Assembly: GCA_029262715.1 (NCBI GenBank)
Contig: JAJCYX010000457.1
Location: 1-5,719, forward strand
From: Chloroflexota bacterium
GTDB taxonomy: Bacteria > Chloroflexota > Dehalococcoidia > Lucifugimonadales > Lucifugimonadaceae
DNA: 5,719 bases
Reading direction: 5' to 3'
The notes under the pieces are model-generated. The model was not told where the DNA came from, did not search any database, and saw only the letters and a list, made by a program, of their open reading frames with translations. The translations under genes and the position numbers were made by a program. Positions 1 through 5,145 of this stretch are shown one piece after another (position 1 is the stretch's first letter; each line of letters starts with the position of its first letter).

Positions 1-1957
1 CAACGGCTCCGCCAGGCCCTGCGATAGCAATGGACGGCCGTTTGACCGAACGCAGGAAGGGGGTTCCAGCGAGCAGTATCAGCACACCAATCACAAGCAG
101 CTCAATACCGAAAAGCACCCATGTTGGAGTGCGGCCGGGCCTGATGGCGTCGGAGAGCCCCCCAGATGAGAGCGCTTCAAATCTGAACGCAGTACGGGCA
201 TCGAAGGCGTCCGGCCTAACGACAACAACCTCGGCCTGGTAGATGCCAGCAATTGCCATCCGAAAGTCGTTGAGCGCCCAGACACCGTTGCCCTGGTCCG
301 TCAGCGATTCGGTAGGTTCGGCGAGATCGTCTTCCAGGAACCGCAATCTCACCCGCACCTCGTTAGCGTTGTCGATTGTCCTGCCTCGCAGGTCTTCCAG
401 GCGAATACTCACCCTGTTCAGCCCCACGTTCCCCGGTGTCACACTCAGGTCGATCTTTGTTCCCTCTGCCGTGTCATTGAAGTTCCGAGACTCGCTGACA
501 CCGATTCCGTTGCGGCTGGCGAACTGGCGCGCAGGCTCAAGGCCGGCCATCCACCCAACTGCGAGAAGCACAAGCAGGCCGATTAGCGCCTCGGCGGTCA
601 CCAGCTTCGTCAGGAGTCGAACTGAAGTCCGGTCGGTGAGCAGCTTCTTCGTGACCCAGAACGAGTTGAGTGCTCCGATGGCGAACAGCGGCACAAGCAG
701 CAGCACCTTTGCCACCAGCGCCCAGCCGTGTGGAGTGGCCGTGGCCTCGGGGATCGTCACCTGCATCCACCCGGCGAAGATTCCCGTCACGATGAGAGTT
801 CCTGCGCTCACCAGGGCTACGGTCGTGAATCGAGGCAGCATGTCTGAGAGTACCGAGCCAAGATCGCTGCTCGCCTCTTCACGTCTGAGTGACCGGAGTG
901 AGACCGCAAGAAATATGAGGCCGCCGATCCATACGGCAGCCGCAAGGATGTGGATAAAGTCCGAGATGATGGCCGGAATCCTGACTTCGTCCGGCGATGC
1001 CGCGTTGTGGCTGCTCCAGGAGGTCAGGAACAGCACGGCGAGACCGGCTGCGAGCGCGATCTGGCCGAAGATTGTCTCAGTCACGGCGACCGGCTCGTCA
1101 TCGTCGGAGCGCGATGCAGCTCCTCCAACCTGGCGCGACAGTTCCAGCAGAATCGCTCCGGCCACGATCGCCAGAATCCGCCACATCCACTGCCGTCCCC
1201 ACGACGAGTCGAACAGAATGGTGCGCAGCGGCTCACCGAGTGTGTCGAAGAACGACACGTCGAAGATCACCGAAGCTTGCTGTACGAGGGTCGACAGCAT
1301 GCCGAACACCATCAGGCCGAGGCTCGCCCACAGAACACGCGGCAACAGCCTTGTGAGCTGAATGAAGACTCGGTTTCCGGGAGTTCCTGCGGCTGCGCCT
1401 CCCAGTGCCGGGACCAGGACGACGATCTCGAACAGCAGGCCGCCTGCGAAGCCGAGTGCGCCGATGAAGTAGACCCAGCGCAGCCACGGGTCGCCGCCGG
1501 ACTGCAGCAGCGGTTGTTCGACTACCGACGCTTCACCTGACAGCGGCTCTCCCACTGCAAACCTGAAGGAGCCGACTACCGAGTGACCGTCGACCGTGGA
1601 GGTGTTGCCCCAAACCACTGTGTAAGTGCCATCGTCCAGTTCAGGGACCGTGACGACGACTGCGGTCGGCTCGGTTGGTGAGAGGATGCTGTCTTCGTTG
1701 TCGAGCTGCTTGCCGTCGGCGTCGAGAACTCTGATCTTGCTCAGCCGCGCTTCGATTGGCTCGCTAAACCAGACGACGATTCTGCTTGGCGAGTCTTCCA
1801 ACTCGCTGTCAGCTGCTGGCGAGGTGCGGATCTGGTTGGCGTGGGCGCTGACATCGGCCGATGCAGGTGACGCCGGCCACATGAGCGCGGTGATGACGAG
1901 AGCCACTGCGATTAGTGTTGCCGGCCAGCGGCGAGAGTTGATCGAGTATCGGGTCAT
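1..1957 (-). CDS. CopC-CopD-YtkA-like fusion copper resistance membrane protein (partial, C-terminus off the left edge)
   Basis: Reading the minus strand from the ATG at 1957 gives 652 codons with no stop, so the gene continues past position 1. An in-frame TGA lies 10 codons upstream with no other start between, which fixes this start; no clear Shine-Dalgarno is seen. Residues 1-38 are a signal peptide (hydrophobic core about 13-30) ending at VSA before His39. His39 would be the mature N-terminus, as in CopC copper sites. The CopC domain spans about 39-136 and ends with the family's DGH motif (Asp123, His125). The CopD region follows, with about eight hydrophobic helices between 160 and 475 and the hallmark SDFIH...AAVWIGGL block (Asp333, His336) plus His317. 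Residues about 499-595 form a beta-rich YtkA/FixH-like domain (PGNVGLNRV...AGIYQAEV), then a last helix near 611-631. By family knowledge it binds periplasmic copper and moves it across or into the membrane; the direction of transport is not shown. Confidence 0.93.
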   Translation of the reverse strand, partial: MTRYSINSRRWPATLIAVALVITALMWPASPASADVSAHANQIRTSPAADSELEDSPSRIVVWFSEPIEARLSKIRVLDADGKQLDNEDSILSPTEPTAVVVTVPELDDGTYTVVWGNTSTVDGHSVVGSFRFAVGEPLSGEASVVEQPLLQSGGDPWLRWVYFIGALGFAGGLLFEIVVLVPALGGAAAGTPGNRVFIQLTRLLPRVLWASLGLMVFGMLSTLVQQASVIFDVSFFDTLGEPLRTILFDSSWGRQWMWRILAIVAGAILLELSRQVGGAASRSDDDEPVAVTETIFGQIALAAGLAVLFLTSWSSHNAASPDEVRIPAIISDFIHILAAAVWIGGLIFLAVSLRSLRREEASSDLGSVLSDMLPRFTTVALVSAGTLIVTGIFAGWMQVTIPEATATPHGWALVAKVLLLVPLFAIGALNSFWVTKKLLTDRTSVRLLTKLVTAEALIGLLVLLAVGWMAGLEPARQFASRNGIGVSESRNFNDTAEGTKIDLSVTPGNVGLNRVSIRLEDLRGRTIDNANEVRVRLRFLEDDLAEPTESLTDQGNGVWALNDFRMAIAGIYQAEVVVVRPDAFDARTAFRFEALSSGGLSDAIRPGRTPTWVLFGIELLVIGVLILLAGTPFLRSVKRPSIAIAGPGGAV

Positions 1958-2033
1958 TTGGTGTCTGGTGCGGCGGGCCGGTATTCAGCCAATCTGGTCA
2001 GGCAGAGGAGCGGGTCACTCTGCGTTCAGAGGC

Positions 2034-2061
2034 ATGCTACTTTAGCGGGGCTGCTGTTCAA
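2034..2061 (-). promoter_or_regulatory. Possible minus-strand promoter for the copper gene
   Basis: On the minus strand, TTGAAC (complement of 2056-2061) and TAGCAT (complement of 2034-2039) are separated by 16 bases, each matching 4 of 6 positions of the sigma70-type -35 and -10 consensus. The -35-like box lies inside the palindrome at 2053-2065, so a protein bound there could block it. The match is weak and the call rests on position between two divergent genes. Confidence 0.27.
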
Positions 2062-2065
2062 CAGC
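2053..2065. promoter_or_regulatory. Perfect 6-1-6 palindrome, operator candidate
   Basis: GCTGTT-C-AACAGC is a perfect inverted repeat with a one-base centre, in the 204-base region between the divergent copper gene and cupin gene. It is the size of a dimeric repressor site and overlaps the best minus-strand -35-like box. It does not look like the CopY box or the GC-rich CsoR-type copper operators I know. It could equally be a short chance palindrome. Confidence 0.35.
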
Positions 2066-2161
2066 GGTTCTGCATGTGAGATCAGCGTAGAGATACGAAT
2101 AGTCGCCTGAAAAAGAGCCTCGCCCAAAAGCCCATTAACACTCCAGAAAGGCATAAGCGAA

Positions 2162-2638
2162 ATGACCAGCGAGACAGATGCCGTTCATTCAGCAATAACC
2201 GATGTTGTGAAGGGACCGATTCCGCCAAGAGTCGACAGCTCTGAAGGCGTCGGCACGATGCATATCAAGATCCAGGAGGTTGTTGACCGAATGGGTCCGG
2301 CTCCATGGGCCGAGCTGTTGATTGAGGATGAGCGGAATCTTGGAACGTTGATCGCTTCCGCGCCGGGACAGGGCAACCGCGCTCACTGGCATTCGAATTT
2401 CGATGAGTGGTGGGTTGTGATGGCGGGCAAGCTGCGGTGGGAGCTGACTGGCGGGAAGATCATTCATGCCGTGAAGGGTGACGTTGTGTGGATTCCTCGT
2501 GGCACCGTGCACCACATCGTGACTGAGGGTGATGAGATGAGTCTGCGCTTCGCTGTTGCCCTGCCGCCTGCGATTCACGAGTGGATGGATGATTGCGAGA
2601 ACTGCGATGTGACGTGGGAACCACAGGGCGCGGGGTAG
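2162..2638 (+). CDS. Cupin-domain protein, small single-domain (Cupin_2-like)
   Basis: A 158-residue soluble protein without signal peptide or membrane helix. The cupin core covers about residues 60-135. Cupin motif 1 is visible as His75-Trp-His77 followed by Asp81/Glu82 and Gly89, and motif 2 as Gly106...Pro112-Arg-Gly114...His117-His118. His75, His77, Glu82 (or Asp81) and His117 would form the usual 3-His/1-carboxylate metal site, so a metal-dependent dioxygenase, isomerase or binding role is possible; the substrate cannot be read. After the barrel is a short tail with a CxxC pair (Cys145, Cys148). The first 45 residues are polar and not recognised. The ATG at 2162 has an AGAAAGG Shine-Dalgarno at 2145-2151, 10 bases upstream. 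The gene stands alone: the copper gene diverges to its left and a tRNA lies 119 bases after its stop. Confidence 0.9.
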   Translation: MTSETDAVHSAITDVVKGPIPPRVDSSEGVGTMHIKIQEVVDRMGPAPWAELLIEDERNLGTLIASAPGQGNRAHWHSNFDEWWVVMAGKLRWELTGGKIIHAVKGDVVWIPRGTVHHIVTEGDEMSLRFAVALPPAIHEWMDDCENCDVTWEPQGAG

Positions 2639-2679
2639 GCGGCGGGTTGGCGGACACGCGTAGTCGCGGGGTTAGCGAC

Positions 2680-2716
2680 GCGAATGCCAGCGAATAGCGC
2701 CATTCGAACCATTCGC
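2680..2716. repeat. Inverted GCGAATG/CATTCGC repeats after the cupin gene
   Basis: GCGAATG at 2680-2686 is the reverse complement of CATTCGC at 2710-2716, with extra half-copies between them (GCGAATA near 2690 and CATTCG at 2701-2706). Just upstream, TCGC and GCGA at about 2663-2678 can also pair. Together these could form a hairpin that ends cupin transcription, but there is no T-run after it, so a classical intrinsic terminator is not supported. Confidence 0.3.
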
Positions 2717-2743
2717 AGGATGCGCAATCGCACTGTGTGTACT

Positions 2744-2749
2744 TAGAAT
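2744..2749 (+). promoter_or_regulatory. -10-like box for tRNA-Arg
   Basis: TAGAAT matches 5 of 6 bases of the TATAAT consensus and ends 8 bases before the mature tRNA, which would allow a very short leader. The region 17 bases upstream (TGCGCA near 2721) is not a good -35 box, so only the -10 half is supported. Confidence 0.3.
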
Positions 2750-2757
2750 GGAACCAT

Positions 2758-2833
2758 GCCCCTGTAGCTCAGCGGATAGAGCACCGGTTTCCTAAACCGG
2801 GTGTCGGGTGTTCGATTCACCCCAGGGGTACCA
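2758..2833 (+). tRNA. tRNA-Arg (anticodon CCT), with encoded CCA
   Basis: A 76-base cloverleaf can be drawn completely. The acceptor stem GCCCCTG pairs with CAGGGGT (one G-U at the first pair). The D-stem is GCTC/GAGC. The anticodon stem CCGGT/ACCGG encloses the loop TTCCTAA, giving anticodon CCT, which reads AGG arginine codons. The variable region is five bases (GTGTC). The T-stem GGGTG/CACCC encloses TTCGATT. The discriminator is A and CCA is encoded in the DNA (2831-2833). It stands alone, 119 bases after the cupin stop. Confidence 0.97.
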
Positions 2834-2849
2834 TTTATTAAACGCACTT

Positions 2850-3009
2850 ACTCAACTCAGAAGCAAAAGCAGTAGTTTCGTAAAACTCAGGTCGCGTCTC
2901 AAACCATCCCGCAAGTGATTGAGAGTCACTTGCTCTACTAGAGCGGGGGTGGACTCCCAGTTGAGACGTTCGTTTGCCCAAATCACCTGATTGAGTTTCA
3001 AGTAAACTC
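2850..3009. repeat. Nested inverted-repeat cluster, possible structured RNA or palindromic element
   Basis: Several inverted repeats nest in this non-coding stretch. The outer pair is ACTCAACTCAG (2850-2860) with CTGATTGAGT (2987-2996), one base bulged. Inside is a perfect 8-bp pair CGTCTCAA (2895-2902) with TTGAGACG (2961-2968). Inside that are CCA/TGG and CCC/GGG pairings (2904-2910 with 2945-2952). At the centre is a perfect 8-bp hairpin GCAAGTGA/TCACTTGC with a 7-base loop (2911-2933), overlapped by the palindrome GCTCTACTAGAGC (2932-2944). Two small hairpins flank the core: AGTTT/AAACT at 2874-2887 and GAGTTT/AAACTC at 2993-3009. The whole could fold as a branched RNA in the leader of the 3054 gene, or be a MITE-like or REP-like element. 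No known riboswitch class was recognised. Confidence 0.55.
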
Positions 3010-3041
3010 CCGATCGAAATCGTTCGGTTAGCGTCCGCGTC

Positions 3042-3046
3042 AGGGG
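3042..3046 (+). promoter_or_regulatory. Ribosome binding site deciding the start of the split-barrel gene
   Basis: AGGGG at 3042-3046 sits 7 bases before the ATG at 3054 but only 4 before the in-frame TTG at 3051. The spacing favours ATG 3054 as the true start. Confidence 0.6.
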
Positions 3047-3053
3047 TGCCTTG

Positions 3054-3476
3054 ATGATCGATCTGTCAGGCGAGATTGAATCCGCAGTGAACATTGCTCT
3101 AGAGAACCGCGTTACTTGCATCATTGCAACTGCTTCAGATGATGGCGAACCTAGTGTCGGTTACAAGGGCAGCATGATGGTGTTTTCGCCAACATCGCTC
3201 GCCTACTGGGAGACTGCCAAACGTCTCGGATTGAAGAACATTCAATCGAATCCCTCGGTCGTAGTGATGTATAGAAATCCTGAAATACGGCGCGGCTGGA
3301 AATTTTTCGGTACAGCAATGGTCCACAAGGACGGTCAGACCCGTCAATCGGTTATGGATCGAGTCGTACCGCAAGAATTAGACAAAGATACTGAACGATC
3401 CGGTATTGCCGTCGTCATCGAGATCCATCGGGTCGAGACGATGAAAGGCGAAATTGTCATGACCAGAGACGCGTGA
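3054..3476 (+). CDS. Pyridoxamine 5'-phosphate oxidase-like FMN-binding split-barrel protein
   Basis: A 140-residue soluble protein of the size typical for single-domain split-barrel (PPOX-type) flavin-binding proteins. A short N-terminal helix (about 5-18) is followed by a strand and turn, TCIIATASDDGEPSVG (21-36), then KGSMMVF (38-44), which in the family lies next to the FMN phosphate. Next come LAYWETAKRLGLKNIQSNPSV (49-69), the usual block leading into the central strand, and VVMYRNPEIRRGWKFFGTA (70-88). Related proteins use FMN, F420 or haem as cofactor, and the sequence does not settle which; it is not a true PdxH, being too short and lacking the C-terminal PLP-binding part. The start is ATG 3054. 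The phosphotransferase gene begins 51 bases after the stop, so the two are probably one transcript. Confidence 0.85.
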   Translation: MIDLSGEIESAVNIALENRVTCIIATASDDGEPSVGYKGSMMVFSPTSLAYWETAKRLGLKNIQSNPSVVVMYRNPEIRRGWKFFGTAMVHKDGQTRQSVMDRVVPQELDKDTERSGIAVVIEIHRVETMKGEIVMTRDA

Positions 3477-3527
3477 GGACAACGAGCCTCGCTAGAACCA
3501 GCTCTGATTACCAAATATCAAAACGCA

Positions 3528-4691
3528 ATGGCACAAATTACCAAAGATTTCGAAAATTTTCCGGACACCTATATCGCACCGATTGTTGCGAAAATATTGT
3601 TCGAATATTCGTCGATTGACTTGAAGGGTTGGAGCGTAGCTCCGATCGCCGTAATTTCGGTTGGTGAAGGTACGGTCGGACTACTACGCTGCTCGGGCGA
3701 AGCCAGAACTGCAGACGGGGTTAAGGAATGGTCCGTCATCATCAAAGTTGTTGAGCCGGATGGGACTAATAAGTTCGGGGGTCAGTCGGAAACTTCGTCG
3801 GTCTGGTCGGAAATCGAAACGTATCGACGAGATCTCTTCGCAAGAAGAAACGGACCATTTAGAGGGGCGCGCTGCTACCAGGTCGATGAGCGACCGGATG
3901 GTCTGGTTTGGTTGTGGCTGGAAGACCTTGCAAAACTATCGGGGTCTATGTGGTCTATCGATGAATATTGCTCTGTTTCAAACGCTATTGGGCAGTTTCG
4001 CGGTGCGTGGCTAGAGTCCCCTGGCCAGGACACAAGCTGGTTAAAAATCAATGGTGAGATCGACGAGCTGTTGAATAGCGGGTTACTGGCGCAAAACCAG
4101 GACAATCTGTTAACCCTACGAAACTCTGAATACCTCCGGGAAGGGTTGCCCGGACCTCTATATGACAGGGCACTGAGCTTGAAAGAGACGGTGCCGCTGA
4201 TCGCGGATGTCGCCAGAAGCTTACCGTCGACACTCGCCCACAACGACTGCCATATTAGAAACCTTTTCGTCTCGCAATCCGATTCTGCGCTGCCAGAAGT
4301 AGTTGCGATCGACTTTGCCAGAGTAGGAGTCGGACACATCGGATCCGACGGTGGAACTCTATTTGGATCAGCGTTTATGTGGACGGATGCTGAAGCTGAG
4401 GTTGTGATGGCTGATCCGGACAGAATTTACGACGCTTGGATTGAAGGCATAAGTTCACAGGGTTGGTCCGGTGAAAAAGAGATCGCCAGGTTCGGATATC
4501 TTGTCCCACTTCTGCGTCGGACAATGATGGTTTCCGGGATGTTGGCCTGGGTAGCTCTCGATTCAGAGTTTCCGCTGCAACGGTACGGCGGAGCCAGGGA
4601 CGAAATGCCAGGAAGCATTCGCAGACGCATCGAGTTCATGGCCCCGCTGTGCGAAGAGGCGCGGGTGTTGGCGAATCAGATCTCAAGATAG
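3528..4691 (+). CDS. APH-family phosphotransferase (aminoglycoside/choline/ecdysteroid-kinase-like)
   Basis: A 387-residue soluble protein with the bipartite kinase fold of the APH superfamily. The N-lobe has VIIKVV, where Lys73 is the likely ATP-binding lysine, and a following helix with Glu88, Glu95 and Glu97 as candidates for the salt-bridge partner. The hinge is LVWLWLEDL (126-134). The catalytic loop is LAHNDCHIRNLFV (236-248), with Asp240 as the base and Asn245 as a metal ligand. IDFARVGVGHIGSD (261-274) carries the metal-binding Asp262 in the place of kinase DFG. The C-terminal part is helical. It probably phosphorylates a hydroxyl on a small molecule; the name aminoglycoside phosphotransferase should not be read as proven antibiotic resistance. 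There is no clear Shine-Dalgarno before ATG 3528. The frame is open back to the TGA of the preceding gene, but no ATG, GTG or TTG occurs in between. The 5' end is AT-rich compared with the left half of the window. Confidence 0.88.
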   Translation: MAQITKDFENFPDTYIAPIVAKILFEYSSIDLKGWSVAPIAVISVGEGTVGLLRCSGEARTADGVKEWSVIIKVVEPDGTNKFGGQSETSSVWSEIETYRRDLFARRNGPFRGARCYQVDERPDGLVWLWLEDLAKLSGSMWSIDEYCSVSNAIGQFRGAWLESPGQDTSWLKINGEIDELLNSGLLAQNQDNLLTLRNSEYLREGLPGPLYDRALSLKETVPLIADVARSLPSTLAHNDCHIRNLFVSQSDSALPEVVAIDFARVGVGHIGSDGGTLFGSAFMWTDAEAEVVMADPDRIYDAWIEGISSQGWSGEKEIARFGYLVPLLRRTMMVSGMLAWVALDSEFPLQRYGGARDEMPGSIRRRIEFMAPLCEEARVLANQISR

Positions 4692-4742
4692 CCCGAAGTA
4701 CGCTTACGCCTCGACAACTCGCTGGGCAACGGCAGCTAAAAT

Positions 4743-4810
4743 TGGTGACGCGCCGGGGGCTCGAACCCCGAACCTGGTGAGTCAGCGTCAATTGCTCTGC
4801 CATCGCCACC
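4743..4810 (-). pseudogene. Degenerate tRNA-like sequence
   Basis: Read on the minus strand, 68 bases look tRNA-derived. The first seven bases GGTGGCG can pair fully (one G-U) with CGTCACC at the 3' end, followed by A. The T-arm is perfect: CGGGG/CCCCG enclosing TTCGAGC, including the invariant GTTCGA. The 5' part TGGCAGAGC resembles a D-arm. However, no five-pair anticodon stem with a seven-base loop can be built in the middle, and three extra bases (GCG) lie between the T-stem and the acceptor strand. It is also about eight bases shorter than normal. A broken tRNA or tRNA-derived insertion scar is the simplest reading; an unusual functional tRNA is possible but less likely. Confidence 0.45.
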
Positions 4811-5073
4811 CGTATTGGTGGGCAGAAGTTCCGGAGTACCTGAAACTGGTGCGAACAGATTCGATTTAGTTGGCGCCAATCTTGCTGAGACCAGGCTGGT
4901 TTCAGTGGGCCTGAACAATTGATGAAGGGCTGTATCACCGTCGCAGGTTCAGGTCGTCTCCACTCCGGGACCGAATTAGCCCAAAGGTTTGCGCGCCGTG
5001 ATCCACCTGGAACGTAGCGCGTGAGCCTTATCTAGTACTTCCGACCTATTCGTTGCGTCAGCACGAACTCCAG

Positions 5074-5092
5074 TATCGCGATATCGCATATC
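5074..5092. promoter_or_regulatory. Overlapping palindromes upstream of the secreted-protein gene
   Basis: TATCGCGATA (5074-5083) is a perfect 10-base palindrome and overlaps a second inverted repeat, GATAT-CGC-ATATC (5080-5092). They lie 54 bases before the ATG at 5146, where a promoter or operator would be expected. No clear -35/-10 pair could be assigned. Confidence 0.35.
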
Positions 5093-5145
5093 AGTCGAAG
5101 TCGTGGAATATCCCGCGGTCAGATGCGACTTACTGGAGATTTTCA

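Larger units (their letters stand above)
4692..5145. other. 454-base intergenic region without a protein gene
   Basis: No reading frame here shows a recognisable protein or a good ribosome site. Contents: a tRNA-like remnant on the minus strand (4743-4810), overlapping palindromes (5074-5092), and the Shine-Dalgarno of the next gene (GGAG at 5135-5138). Right after the phosphotransferase stop, GCTG...CAGC near 4721-4736 followed by TAAAATT is a very weak hairpin and not a convincing terminator. Nothing is seen in 4811-5070. Confidence 0.6.

Noticed and set aside
243..1361. 372-codon plus-strand open frame, with further plus-strand frames at 30-242, 950-1540 and 1626-2045
   Set aside because: The translations are rich in Ser/Arg/Thr with no domain. 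The minus-strand frame over the same bases gives a textbook CopC-CopD protein, so these are shadows.
2189..2578. 129-codon minus-strand frame over the cupin gene
   Set aside because: Opposite-strand shadow; the plus strand carries both cupin motifs and a ribosome site.
2850..3009. CRISPR array or T-box riboswitch in the repeat-rich leader
   Set aside because: The repeats are inverted and nested, not regularly spaced direct repeats, and no T-box core sequence was seen.
3041..3047. CAGGGGT repeat of the tRNA 3' end as an attachment site
   Set aside because: Only seven exact bases, and it doubles as the ribosome site of the 3054 gene; no integrase is nearby. Too short to call an att site.
2852..3124. 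90-codon minus-strand frame across the palindromic region and the start of the split-barrel gene
   Set aside because: No recognisable motif and no good ribosome site; it overlaps the 5' end of a well-supported gene.
3875..4339. 154-codon minus-strand frame inside the phosphotransferase, plus a 117-codon plus-strand frame at 3661-4014
   Set aside because: Both lie within the kinase gene, whose catalytic motifs are in the main frame; no domain is visible in the shadows.
4636..4938. 100-codon minus-strand frame after the phosphotransferase
   Set aside because: It runs through the tRNA-like sequence and overlaps the kinase 3' end; the composition looks non-coding.
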